A DNA stretch of 64,000 nucleotides. Source: JANQQN01 sp964519665. GTDB lineage: Bacteria; Myxococcota; Kuafuiibacteriia; Kuafuiibacteriales; Kuafuiibacteriaceae. Below the pieces are notes generated by a model, which worked only from the letters and a program-made list of their open reading frames with translations, was not told the origin of the DNA and ran no database searches. This document shows, piece by piece, positions 44,915 through 54,700 of the stretch. Within the stretch, counting starts at the first letter, position 1. The number at the start of each line of letters is the position of its first letter. Made by a program: the position numbers and the translations under genes. The stretch covers positions 62,001 to 126,000 of the forward strand of contig CAZFIV010000001.1 of the NCBI GenBank assembly GCA_964519665.1. The letters run 5' to 3'.

Positions 44915-46459
44915 ATGAAAAACCGTAGACGCTCCGGCCGGCACACCATCGTCCTGCCCGTCTGGATCAGGGACCCTCGAGGTGGCGAGCGAAGCGAGAC
45001 CGCGGACGTTTCCGCGCACGGGGTTTCGGTCTTCTCCGACGAGCCTCGGCAGCCGCGCCAATACGTCGAGCTCGAAATAGAGCTTCCGGAGTCTGAAGTC
45101 GTCATCGCGGTCACTGCCATGGTCGCGCGTCGAGCGGCTCTCGTCGACCCCACTACGGGTCGACAACGTCCGGGGATGGGCCTTGATTTCTTCCTATTCG
45201 ACGCCCGCTCCAAGATGCGGTGGCAAGCTTTCCTGCAGTCGTTTTCTGCCATTGCGCCCACGGCCACGCCCTCCGACGTCGTCGACGACGAGGTCCCCGC
45301 CTTTCTTATTCGACCTCGCGACGTGAATCGTTTGTGGACATTTCTCAATGGCGAGTTGAGCCGGGCCCGAATTCGCATCGAGACCGCGGTGGCCAAGCCG
45401 CCTGGTACGGTCGTAGAAATTCTGGTCGTTCATCCTCGGTCGAGCGCCGAGTGGGTTCTCGATGGCGAGGTGCTGACCGTTAGTCCGCCGTTTCGAGGGA
45501 CGCACGCGGTCTTGGAGATAGCCCTACCGGGCATCGATGACGCGTTAAAGGAGGCGTTTCGGGCGTTTGTTGCGACTGGCCAGGACCAGGTTCAGGAAGA
45601 GGTTTCATTGAGCATCGAGGTCGAGCCTGAACCTGCCGCCAACCTTCCAGAATCCGAAGATAGTGCGGAGCGCATCGAGTCGGTCGTCGTCGACTTCGAC
45701 CAGGTGCCGACGCTCGGAACTTTTGACGACGACGAGCCCACAGTGCGTGCTCAAGATGAAGCGCTCGATCGGCCCGATCCTCTCGTCGAGCCGGTTCTTC
45801 CGTCGGGCGTCAGCCGACCGCGCCCACCCTCGGCCCGGCAGCCGGTCGAACCGCGGTTGAATAGCGTTTTTGCCCGATTCTTCGCCGAAGCGGCCGCGGC
45901 GGAAGCCGATGTCCGCGATCACGCCTTGGGTACGTCCGAGTTCTTGGAGACTCCGACGAACGAACCGTCCCACGACGGAAGCGACGAAAAGCCGGACCGG
46001 GAGGGCCTTCCGCGCGCCATCGGTCTTCCGGTCGACCGTCGGCGGCAAAATGACACGTTCGGCATTCGCATCAAGCCGGCCCCCGCCGATGTCCGGGACG
46101 GGTCGCACGCCGCAGGACGCGGCGGCACCGTCGCGAGGATGGGCAGCGATTCGGGCATCGACCGTGAGATTGCGATTGCCCGGGCTCGAGTGGCGCGGAG
46201 TCCGGGCAGCATCCGGGCGAGCCTCGAGCTTTCTCGGCTTCTGTCGGCCCGCGGCGAACATCGGTGGGTCGACGAGGCCATCGACGTCATTCGGCGGGTG
46301 ACCGCCTTGTCGCCGGACCACCCGCGCGCTCATCACCGGTTGGCCGAGCTGTTCGCCCGAAAAGGAAACTACCGCTTGGCTCGGGCGCACCTGGGTCAAG
46401 CCAAACGCCTCGGCTACACGGTCGACCCCGACCTCGAGCGGGTCGTCGCGGGTGGTTAG
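44915..46459 (+). CDS. PilZ-domain protein with C-terminal TPR
   Basis: The protein has 514 residues. A PilZ domain covers residues 1-108: RRRSGRHTIVLPVWIRD has the RxxxR loop, DVSAHGVSVFSD the DxSxxG motif, and GMGLDFFLFD the last strand, so c-di-GMP binding residues are kept. A second, less clear domain (IRPRDVNRLWTFLNGEL to about 220) has a PilZ-like layout without the Arg loop. The middle is acidic and disordered (220-400). The C-terminus (about 415-510) has TPR-like helices, such as ASLELSRLLSARGEHRWVDE and AHHRLAELFARKGNYRLARA. The role could be a c-di-GMP-sensing adaptor; partners are unknown. Confidence 0.85.
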   Translation: MKNRRRSGRHTIVLPVWIRDPRGGERSETADVSAHGVSVFSDEPRQPRQYVELEIELPESEVVIAVTAMVARRAALVDPTTGRQRPGMGLDFFLFDARSKMRWQAFLQSFSAIAPTATPSDVVDDEVPAFLIRPRDVNRLWTFLNGELSRARIRIETAVAKPPGTVVEILVVHPRSSAEWVLDGEVLTVSPPFRGTHAVLEIALPGIDDALKEAFRAFVATGQDQVQEEVSLSIEVEPEPAANLPESEDSAERIESVVVDFDQVPTLGTFDDDEPTVRAQDEALDRPDPLVEPVLPSGVSRPRPPSARQPVEPRLNSVFARFFAEAAAAEADVRDHALGTSEFLETPTNEPSHDGSDEKPDREGLPRAIGLPVDRRRQNDTFGIRIKPAPADVRDGSHAAGRGGTVARMGSDSGIDREIAIARARVARSPGSIRASLELSRLLSARGEHRWVDEAIDVIRRVTALSPDHPRAHHRLAELFARKGNYRLARAHLGQAKRLGYTVDPDLERVVAGG

Positions 46460-46460
46460 C

Positions 46461-47237
46461 CTATCTGCGGTTCACACTGGCGTCGGAGGGCGCAACGGCG
46501 GGCTGCGCGAGGATCTCCGGCAGCATCGCGGCCGCGAGGTGGGCGAGCCAAGGACCGAGCAGACTGCCCGTCCACAGACTGCCCACGCTCAGCGTCAGAC
46601 CTAATGGGAGACCGATAGTCGTCTCCGCCGGAGGCTGCGGCGAGAACCCATCGTGTCCCGCTGGCCGGCTCCAGAGGGTGCGGCGAACGCCCGCATCGAA
46701 CAGACCGACGATGACGATGGCCACCAGCTGAGAGCTCCAGTCGGCCAAGGCGAACAGGCAGAAGCCTCGAACGAAGGTCTCGTAGGCGCCCAAGTAGATG
46801 AACCAGGTCGTTCGGTTGTTGCTCGACATCCGGGCGTTCCATCGCCGGATTCGTACCTCCGGATAGTGCGCCCAGAATCCCGCCCCACGACGTCGAAGCA
46901 TGACCGCGGGAAGCAGGAAAAGCGCGAAGCAGGCCAGGAAGATGATGGTTCGATCATGGCGTCCCCAATCGATGCCGTAGCTCGAGATAGGGCCCCCTCG
47001 AGCCCAGATACCGATGGCGCCAGCCACCACCCACACGCAGCTGCGGGCGAGCCGGGTATAGAACCACGAGTAGGCGCGAATCCGGGTAGGGATCAGATCA
47101 GGGTCGTCGTAGCCGCGCAAGAAGAGCTGCGGTTGAATCAACATGACGATGGTGTGAGCGGTCGCTGCGAGCCCGAACACCAGAAGAGCCGTGGAGTCTT
47201 CGGCGCGAACGGCGAACAGGGCGATCAGATCGTTCAT
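46461..47237 (-). CDS. Hypothetical polytopic membrane protein coupled to mgtE
   Basis: The protein has 258 residues with about seven hydrophobic helices, such as STALLVFGLAATAHTIVML, SCVWVVAGAIGIWARGG, TIIFLACFALFLLPAVML and QLVAIVIVGLFDAGVRRTL, and GSLLGPWLAHLAAAML. It lacks the EExxxR motif of CPBP proteases although the last motif is reminiscent. Its ATG overlaps the mgtE stop (ATGA), so the two are co-translated and probably share the Mg-transport context. It converges almost end to end with the PilZ-TPR gene. Confidence 0.7.
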   Translation of the reverse strand: MNDLIALFAVRAEDSTALLVFGLAATAHTIVMLIQPQLFLRGYDDPDLIPTRIRAYSWFYTRLARSCVWVVAGAIGIWARGGPISSYGIDWGRHDRTIIFLACFALFLLPAVMLRRRGAGFWAHYPEVRIRRWNARMSSNNRTTWFIYLGAYETFVRGFCLFALADWSSQLVAIVIVGLFDAGVRRTLWSRPAGHDGFSPQPPAETTIGLPLGLTLSVGSLWTGSLLGPWLAHLAAAMLPEILAQPAVAPSDASVNRR

Positions 47238-48601
47238 CGAAGGAGGTCGAGGAACAGCGTCGACATGATGGTAAAGATAATGACCCCCGAGACGTCGTTG
47301 ATCGACGTGATCAAGGGGCCCGCGGCAACGGCGGGGTCAATGCCGAGGCGTTTGAGAAAGGCTGGTTCGGTGCTCCCCAGCACGCTCGCCGTGGTCATCG
47401 AACAGACGAGAGCGAGGCCGACGCAGAGGCCGAGGGCCGAATTCCCCTTCCAGAACGTAACGATGCCGGTGACCACGAACCCGCACACCAACGCCATGAT
47501 CGCGCTGACCACGATGTCCTTCAGAATCGAACGGAGTAGGGCGTCTTTCTCGACGTGGCCAGCCGCCATGCCCTGGATCATGATCATGGCCGACTGAGTG
47601 CCTACGTTTCCGCTCATCCCGGTGATGATCGGCACAAAAACCAACAATACGACGGCGGTACTCGGGCTGGCCACCGACTCCGCGGCCTGGAGGATGTAGG
47701 AGGCGAGAAGGCCGGCCAGAAATGTCGACATCAACCAGGGCAGCCGCTGACCAACGACCTGGAATACGTTTCCGGAGTAGATGACGTTGGGCTCGGCCGC
47801 GGTACCGGCGACCTTGAGGAAGTCTTCCTCGGCCTCCTCGACCAGAACCTCGTGCACATCGTCGGCTGTGATCCGGCCGATGAGCACGCCGCCGGCGTCG
47901 ACCACCGCGAGCTCTACCAGCGAATACCGGTCGAAAATCTTGGCGACCTCTTCCTGGTCTACGGTGGGTTCGACCTCAACCACTTTGGCCACCATGACCT
48001 CTGCGACGGGCGTCGTCCCGCTGAACAGAACCAGGTCCTGCAGCGCAAGATTACCTGCGTAGCGTCCTCCGTCGTCGACCACGAAGACGGACATGATCGC
48101 AACTTCGTCGGCGGCCTTGCGGACCGCTTCGATGGCCCCCCCGACGGTCTCGATCATCGGGACGGCCACCAGCTCCGTCTGCATGATGCCCCCGGCGCTG
48201 TCCGGATCGTAGGTCAGGAGCTGAGCGACGTCTTTGCGCTCCTCGGTGGGCAGGGAGGCCAGCACCCGCTGAGCTGTGGCGGCGTCGAGCTCCTGTAGAA
48301 GGTCGGCGGCGTCGTCGGTCTCCATCTCGCCGACGATCGAGCCGAGCTCTTCGGGCTTGACGAGCTTGAGGATTCGCTCCTGGTCGAAGGGTTCGAGCTC
48401 CGACACCATCTCCGCCGCTCGCTCGGGGTCCAGGTGGCGTAGTATGGACAGAGCGGTCTGCTCGTGGACGTGCCCCAGAAGTTCGGCGACGTCGGCCGGG
48501 TGCAGCAGCAGGAGGAAAGTCCGAAGGTCTTCCTCCCGGCCGGGCTGGGTGAGCAGCTCGAGCTCGTCGACGTCGTCCTCGACTGGCCGCCCCGGTTCCA
48601 T
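47234..48601 (-). CDS. mgtE: Magnesium transporter MgtE
   Basis: The protein has 455 residues. The N-domain (1 to about 130) has the superhelical MgtE fold with LLLLHPADVAELLGHV and LLQELDAATAQRVLASLP. Two CBS domains follow (about 135-260; LTYDPDSAGGIMQTE, RYSLVELAVVDAGG, GRITADDVHEVLVEEAEED). Five membrane helices contain the pore motif NVGTQSAMIMIQG and AAGPLITSINDVSGVIIFT. The N-domain and CBS domains gate a Mg2+ channel in response to cytosolic Mg2+. No magnesium riboswitch was recognised in the short upstream region. Confidence 0.95.
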   Translation of the reverse strand: MEPGRPVEDDVDELELLTQPGREEDLRTFLLLLHPADVAELLGHVHEQTALSILRHLDPERAAEMVSELEPFDQERILKLVKPEELGSIVGEMETDDAADLLQELDAATAQRVLASLPTEERKDVAQLLTYDPDSAGGIMQTELVAVPMIETVGGAIEAVRKAADEVAIMSVFVVDDGGRYAGNLALQDLVLFSGTTPVAEVMVAKVVEVEPTVDQEEVAKIFDRYSLVELAVVDAGGVLIGRITADDVHEVLVEEAEEDFLKVAGTAAEPNVIYSGNVFQVVGQRLPWLMSTFLAGLLASYILQAAESVASPSTAVVLLVFVPIITGMSGNVGTQSAMIMIQGMAAGHVEKDALLRSILKDIVVSAIMALVCGFVVTGIVTFWKGNSALGLCVGLALVCSMTTASVLGSTEPAFLKRLGIDPAVAAGPLITSINDVSGVIIFTIMSTLFLDLLR

Positions 48602-48695
48602 GCGGCCCGCGTACTGGTGAACTTCGAACCGGTCAAGCTCGATCGGATCGCGTTTCGCGACACGCAGAGCGAACCTCTGCTAGCATGGACGCCTC

Positions 48696-50126
48696 ATGTC
48701 CGAAGGCCCCGATCCCATTGGCCGCCGGGTGGTGGTCGTCGACGACGAACGCAACATACGACGAACCCTCACGATGGTTCTCGAGGGCGAAGGTTATGAA
48801 GTCGAGACCTTCGAGTCGGCCGAGGCTTTTCTCCCTCGTCTCAATCAAGGTCCGATCGACGTCGTCCTGCTCGACGTTCGAATGCCGGGCATCGACGGCT
48901 TGACCGCCCTCGAGAAGATTCGTGAGGAGCGTAGCGAGATTCCGGTGCTGATGATCAGCGGACACGCCACGGTCGAGGAGGCGGTCCGCGCCATGAACAT
49001 GGGGGCGTCCGACTTCATGGAAAAGCCCCTCAGCCGCGAGCGCGTGCTGGTGACGGTCAAGAACGCGATCGAGCGTCGCGCCCTGGCCGCCCGGATTCGA
49101 GCCCTCGAGGCCGCCGAAGGGGTCGACGAAGAGATGCTGGGTACTTCGCCGGCGATCGACCGCGTCAAACGCCAGATCGCCAAGGTTGCCGGCACCGGCG
49201 TTCGAGTGCTGATCACCGGGGAGTCGGGTACCGGCAAAGAGCTGGTGGCTCGCGCAATTCACCGAGCCTCAAAACGGGCCAATGGGCCATTCGTCAAGGT
49301 GAACTGCGCCGCGATCCCAGCCGAGCTGATCGAGAGCGAGCTGTTTGGTCACGAACGAGGGGCGTTCTCGGGGGCGGTGCAGCGCAAGCGCGGTCGGTTC
49401 GAGCTGGCCGACGGGGGCACGCTGTTCCTGGATGAGATCGGGGATATGAGCCTCGACGCTCAAGCGAAGGTGTTACGGGCCCTACAGACCGGCGAAGTGA
49501 TCCGCGTCGGCGGCGAGAAGGCCTTCGTCGTTGATGTGCGGGTGCTCGCGGCGACCAACAAAGATCTCGAAGAAGAAGTGCGACAAGGTAACTTTCGCGA
49601 AGATCTCTACTTCCGGTTGTCGGTCGTCCCGATCGAGACTCCGCCCCTGCGGGAGCGAGGCGACGACGTACTGCTCATCATGAAGGCGTTCTTGGAACAG
49701 GTGTCGGCCGAGCATGCGATCGATCCGCCAGTAACGTTGACGCCGGAAGCCGCCGAGGCCATTCGGCGGTACTCGTTTCCCGGCAACGTCCGGGAGCTGC
49801 GCAACCTCACCGAGCGGCTGGTCATTCTCGCCGACAATCCCGTCCGCCTGCCGGACCTCCCGGCCGGAATTGCGAACAAGCCGGCCGGCGCCCGGCCGTC
49901 GGCTGCTGCCGAGGCGGATCCGGGCTCTGGGATCATCGATCTGAGCCGTTATGGCAATCCCACGCTACGAGAGCTGCGTGAGATGGTGGAACGCGATTAC
50001 ATCCTCCGGAAGCTCAAAGAGACCGATTGGAACGTTACTCGAACGGCCGAGGTATTGGGGATCGAACGGACGAATCTCCACAAGAAGCTGAAGCAACTCG
50101 GTCTTAAGAAGGGTCAGCAAACCTGA
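48696..50126 (+). CDS. NtrC-family sigma54-dependent response regulator (GAFSGA variant)
   Basis: The protein has 476 residues. The receiver domain has the phosphoacceptor D60 (VVLLDVRMPG) and a Lys in FMEKPLS. The AAA+ domain has Walker A GESGTGKELVARAIH and Walker B GTLFLDEIGDM. The sigma54-contact loop is GAFSGA instead of GAFTGA (about 222-227). RRYSFPGNVRELRNLTERL and the C-terminal Fis-type helix-turn-helix (NVTRTAEVLGIERTNLHKKL) complete it. The layout is NtrX-like. No histidine kinase lies beside it. It is divergent from mgtE and followed by an inverted repeat with a T-run. Confidence 0.92.
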   Translation: MSEGPDPIGRRVVVVDDERNIRRTLTMVLEGEGYEVETFESAEAFLPRLNQGPIDVVLLDVRMPGIDGLTALEKIREERSEIPVLMISGHATVEEAVRAMNMGASDFMEKPLSRERVLVTVKNAIERRALAARIRALEAAEGVDEEMLGTSPAIDRVKRQIAKVAGTGVRVLITGESGTGKELVARAIHRASKRANGPFVKVNCAAIPAELIESELFGHERGAFSGAVQRKRGRFELADGGTLFLDEIGDMSLDAQAKVLRALQTGEVIRVGGEKAFVVDVRVLAATNKDLEEEVRQGNFREDLYFRLSVVPIETPPLRERGDDVLLIMKAFLEQVSAEHAIDPPVTLTPEAAEAIRRYSFPGNVRELRNLTERLVILADNPVRLPDLPAGIANKPAGARPSAAAEADPGSGIIDLSRYGNPTLRELREMVERDYILRKLKETDWNVTRTAEVLGIERTNLHKKLKQLGLKKGQQT

Positions 50127-50184
50127 CGTCGCCTCTTCCGCGCCGAATTCGACGGACGGCCGCGGGAAAGCGACGCGACTTTTC
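50127..50184 (+). terminator. Candidate terminator after the NtrC-family gene
   Basis: Right behind the stop codon CGTCGC pairs with GCGACG (50170-50175) and an inner CCGCG/CGCGG stem closes a larger loop. A short T-run (CTTTTC) lies 3 nt further on. It fits an imperfect intrinsic terminator, leaving 15 nt before the next gene. Confidence 0.35.
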
Positions 50185-50199
50185 GGGGCGGGCTTTCGA

Positions 50200-51633
50200 G
50201 TGGGGGGCTCGAAAGTTGATTCGCTGATCGTGATAAGCGAGGGTGACGACGTGGAGTTCTTCGCCGCGCGAGCGACCAAAAGCACGATTCCCATTCATAT
50301 CGTGTCGAAAGAAGATATCGAGGGCTGGCTCGCCTATCAAGACAACGAAATCGAGCGATGGGTCCGTAGTCAGGCTTTCAGCGGAGAACCTGGCGCCTAC
50401 GTGCTGCTCCCGGATGAGAACGGCAGCGTCGGCGGCGTGGTGCTAGGCATAGCGTCCTCGGTGAAGCCTTGGAACTTCGCGGGCCTGCCCAACTCGCTTC
50501 CCCCGGGACGGTACATGCTCCCGGATGGGCTCGAGCCGTCGGTGGCAGAGGCCGCCGCTCTCGGCTGGGCGCTCGGTTGCTACGTCTTCGACCAATTCAA
50601 GTCCGAAAAGAAGGAACGCAAGGTCTCTTTGGTGTGGCCGGATGTCGACCGCGCGAAGGTCAGTCGCCTTGTCAGCGGCATCTTCCTGGCCCGCGATCTC
50701 ATCAATACGCCTGCCGGTGATCTCGGCCCGGCCGAGCTAGCGGCCGCGGCCCGCAAGGTGGGTCGCGGCTTTGGTGCGAAGACGACGGTAGTCCGGGGCG
50801 CCCAGCTGGTCGAAAAAGGCTACCCGGCGGTTCACGCCGTGGGGCGGGCGAGCAGCCGACCTCCGCACCTCATCGACCTGCGTTGGGGTCGGCCCAAGGA
50901 CCCCAAGCTCACTCTGGTTGGTAAGGGTGTGGTGTTCGACTCCGGCGGCCTCGACCTCAAGCCATCGAATGGCATGTTGCTCATGAAGAAAGACATGGGT
51001 GGAGCCGCGATCGTGCTCGGGCTGGCCCAAGCGATCATGGCCGCGTCCTGGCGGGTGCGCCTGCGGGTTCTCATTCCGGCGGTTGAAAATGCCGTGTCCG
51101 GCGATAGCTTCCGGCCTCTCGACGTTTTGCCGACTCGAAAAGGGCTCACGGTCGAGGTGGGCAACACCGACGCCGAAGGACGATTAATCCTGTGCGATGC
51201 GCTCGCGGAGGCCGATGCCGAAGGGCCGGAAGTGCTTCTCGACGTCGCCACGCTGACCGGCGCGGCGCGCGTCGCCCTGGGTACCGAAGTGCCGGTGTTG
51301 TTCAGTAACGACGATGCGCTGGCCAGCGCTCTTTTGAGTGGAGCAGCGGCCTCGCAAGACCCACTGTGGCGACTGCCGCTCCATCAGGAGTATCGGCGTC
51401 ACCTCGACAGCAAGGTCGCCGATATATCGAGCACCGGATCGAATAGGTTTGGTGGCGCGATCATCGCTGCCCTGTTCCTGCAGGCCTTCGTGACGCCGTC
51501 GACGAAATGGGCCCACATCGATGTCATGGCATGGAACAGCGATAGCCGCCCTGGTCGGCCCTACGGAGGCGAGGCGATGGGGTTAAGAGCGCTCTACTAC
51601 GGCTTGGCCGCGCACTTTGGCCTATCCGCTTAG
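50200..51633 (+). CDS. pepA: Leucyl aminopeptidase (M17)
   Basis: The protein has 477 residues from GTG 50200; a GTG at 50230 is an alternative. The C-terminal catalytic domain has GKGVVFDSGGLDLKPSNGM, MKKDMGGAA and the signature NTDAEGRLILCDAL with the metal-binding Asp and Glu, then LDVATLTGAARVALG. The N-domain is weakly conserved. Two-metal hexameric M17 enzymes release N-terminal residues and some bind DNA. Length and motifs are standard. It is separated from glnE by 126 nt with two hairpins. Confidence 0.92.
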   Translation: MGGSKVDSLIVISEGDDVEFFAARATKSTIPIHIVSKEDIEGWLAYQDNEIERWVRSQAFSGEPGAYVLLPDENGSVGGVVLGIASSVKPWNFAGLPNSLPPGRYMLPDGLEPSVAEAAALGWALGCYVFDQFKSEKKERKVSLVWPDVDRAKVSRLVSGIFLARDLINTPAGDLGPAELAAAARKVGRGFGAKTTVVRGAQLVEKGYPAVHAVGRASSRPPHLIDLRWGRPKDPKLTLVGKGVVFDSGGLDLKPSNGMLLMKKDMGGAAIVLGLAQAIMAASWRVRLRVLIPAVENAVSGDSFRPLDVLPTRKGLTVEVGNTDAEGRLILCDALAEADAEGPEVLLDVATLTGAARVALGTEVPVLFSNDDALASALLSGAAASQDPLWRLPLHQEYRRHLDSKVADISSTGSNRFGGAIIAALFLQAFVTPSTKWAHIDVMAWNSDSRPGRPYGGEAMGLRALYYGLAAHFGLSA

Positions 51634-51637
51634 CCTC

Positions 51638-51696
51638 ACGAGGGTTGTGACCTCGTCCGGGGAGATTTCTGTCAATAAACGCCGGGATCTCGGCGT
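51638..51696 (+). terminator. Two tandem hairpins between pepA and glnE
   Basis: ACGAGG-N7-CCTCGT (51638-51656) and ACGCCG-N6-CGGCGT (51679-51696) are perfect 6-bp stems in the 126-nt gap. Neither has a long T-run, so they could be weak terminators, RNA processing sites or glnE leader structures. Confidence 0.3.
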
Positions 51697-51759
51697 TGCG
51701 ACACCGAAACCTGTCCGACGACCTTGTGGTTGGATTCGGACTCGGGCTGACTGTGGGGT

Positions 51760-54700
51760 GTGAGTTGGCTCGGGCTTGCCGACCTGGAACCCGCTGCGCA
51801 GCGAGACTTCTTGCTCGACGCTCTTAGCGCCGCGGACGTTGCCGAGCGAGAAGACGTCGCCCAGCACCTGGCACCGCTGATTCGGCTGCCTATCGTCCGG
51901 CTTGCAGGCCGGCGACTGGTCATCCATTTGGCGCGGGTCGGTTCGCCGCGGCGGGCCGCGCTCTGTCTGGCCGCTGGCGTGCAGTCGTTGGAGGAAATGC
52001 GGGGCGATGCCTCGCCGCTCTTCGTCGAGCCGATCCTCGAGGTGTTGCTCAAACTGTCGGGCGCATCGGCGCGGGCGGCCCGGCTGCTCGCGGCCGACCC
52101 AACCCTGGCCATCGAACTCGGAGCCTTCAACCCCAAGACCGTTGCGGACGGCCGAGTGAACTACGCGGAGGCCCTGCAGCGGATCGTTCTGAAGGCCAAC
52201 GGTAACACCGAGCAGTTTGACCGACTACTGAGACGCTTTCGGCACCGCCAGCTTCTGCGCTTGGCCTTGCTTGAGCTGCGCGACGCCGATGTTCGGGATA
52301 CGGCGGCGGCGCTGGCGGATCTGGCCGCGGCGGCCCTCGAGGCTTCCCTCAAGCACCATCGATCCATTCTGGTTGAGCAACACGGCTTGCCAGACCCGGC
52401 GTGTGAGGTCGCGGTGGTCGGTATGGGCAAGCTCGGCGGTCGGGAGCTCAACTACAGCTCCGATATCGACCTCATCTACTTCTACGAGCATGACACCGGC
52501 CAGGTGGGCGAGCTGTCCATGCATCAGTTTCACGTGCGGCTCTTCGAGCGTGTGACCGCCTCTTTAAGCCGGATTACGGACCATGGGTTCGTCTTCCGCG
52601 TCGACCTGGATCTGCGGCCGGAGGGCCGTCAAGGGCCGCTAGCCAACAGCCTCGCGAGCGCGGAGCGCTACTACGAAACGTGGGGGCGAACCTGGGAGCG
52701 GGCAGCCTGGGTGCGGGCGCGTCCGGTAGCCGGCGACTCGGCGTTCGGCCGCCGGGTACTCGATACTCTCCGACCTTTCGTGTACCGGCGCTCCTTCGAC
52801 CTCAAGGCGATCGAAGACATCCTGCAGATGAAGACGCAGATCGACCGAGAAGTGGCGAAGAAGGGCCGCTCCCGACTCCGGACTGGTCTCGATCTCAAGC
52901 TCGGGCGGGGCGGCATCAGAGAGATCGAGTTCTACGTGCAAGCGCTCCAGCTCTTGCACGGGGGGCGAGAGCCTCGTCTTCAGCTAACCAACACGCTGTC
53001 GGCGCTGCAGACCCTCGAGGCCTCCGGCCGAATTACGCGGCGCACTCGATCGGTGCTGGCTGACGCATACACTTTTCTGCGCCGGGTCGAACATCGGATT
53101 CAACTGGTCGAGGAACAGCAGACCCACACGCTCCCTCAGGATCTCAAGGCGCAGGAGCACTTGGCTCGGTCATTGGGCTTTGCCGACGCAGCCGCGCTTC
53201 GAGCGGCCCTCCATCAGCATATGGGGGCCGCTCACGAGCTCTTCGCCGGTCTGCTCGGAAAAGCTGAAGATGACGAGGCGCTTCCTCCCGACATCGAGGC
53301 GGTGGCCGACCCGAGTCAGTCCGACGAAGTTCGGGTCGAGGCGTTGGCGAGTCTCGGGGCCGTTCACCCCCGCGCCGCACTCGAAAACCTGAAAACCGCG
53401 GAGCGCATACCGGGCAGCCCGTTGCATCCGCGGGCCGACCGAGAGCGGCGCGGGGTTGGCGTCCGGCTGTTGTGGGCCTGCTGTGAAAGCCCGGATGTCG
53501 ATCGGGCCCTTACTCACTTTCCCGACCTGTTGAAGGCCGTGTTGGGGCACGGCACGTACCTGCAGCAGCTCGAGGACCCTACTCGACGCCGCGGGGTCGC
53601 TCGTCTGCTGGGCGCCTCTGACCTGCTGGCTCGCATCTTGGTCAGCCAACCATCGTTGGTGCCGCAGGTCATTTTGGCCGTGCCGCTTGCACCTACCGAG
53701 GCGCTGGAGCACAGCCTGGTCGAGCGATTGGCGAGCTCCCAGGGTGACATCGAGCTCGCGCTGGGCACTCTGCGCAACATCAAACACGAGGAACTGCTGC
53801 GGATCGCGGTCGCCGAACTGGGAGAGGCGATCGACGGGGAGACCACGAATGTCCGTCTTTCACGGCTGGCCGAGATGCTGATCTCGGCGGCGCTCAAGCT
53901 CGCCGTGGACGAACAGTCGGAGAGATTCGGGCATCCGGAAGATCCGGAGGCAGCGATCGTGATCCTGGCCGGCGGGACTTTGGGGGCCTTCGAAATGGGG
54001 TACCGGAGCGACGTCGACCTCAGTGCGGTTTATCGAGGCCAGGGAGCCACGGCCGGCGGTCATCGAAGCCCCGTGAGCCTCGCCGAGTTTTACACTCGAG
54101 TCGTGCAGCGGTTGCTCGCGTTCCTGACTATCCGAATGCCGCAGGGCGACCTTTACCCGGTGGATATGCGGCTGCGGCCGAGCGGGCGCCAGGGTGCGCT
54201 GGTGATCCGTCTTTCGAAATTTCGGCAGTACCACGAGAAAACGGCTCGCATGTGGGAGCGGCAGGCCCTCGTTCGTACGCGCTCCATTGCGGGCGATCCT
54301 AAGATGCGCCGGGACGTCGACGAAGCGGTGAAGGCGGCCGCCTACCTCGCACCTCTACCAGGCGACGCAGCGGCCCAAATCCATGAGATGCGGGTTCGAA
54401 TGAGCAAGGAGCGGTCGGAAATCCGAAATCGCCGGGTCGGGGAGCGGCCTCTCGATCTCAAGCTCGGACGCGGCGGGCTCGTCGAAGTCGAGTTCACCGT
54501 GCAGTATCTGCTCCTTCAGCATGGGCGGGACAACCCGACCCTTCGTCAGACCAGCACCCGGGACGCGCTTCGCGCGCTCGCATCGAGCAATATCCTCGAG
54601 CGGGCGGATGTAGACGCGCTATCGGTGGCGAACAACCGCCTTCGGCGGGTCCAAAACTGGCTTCGGGTGGCTCAGGATAGGATGACCGATTTCGTAGACT

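Noticed and set aside
44917..45396. Long N-terminal extension of the lytic transglycosylase
   Set aside because: It is antisense to the PilZ domain coding region; the signal peptide lies after ATG 44898.
48602..48695. Magnesium riboswitch before mgtE
   Set aside because: The spacer is under 100 nt and shows no M-box-like pattern.
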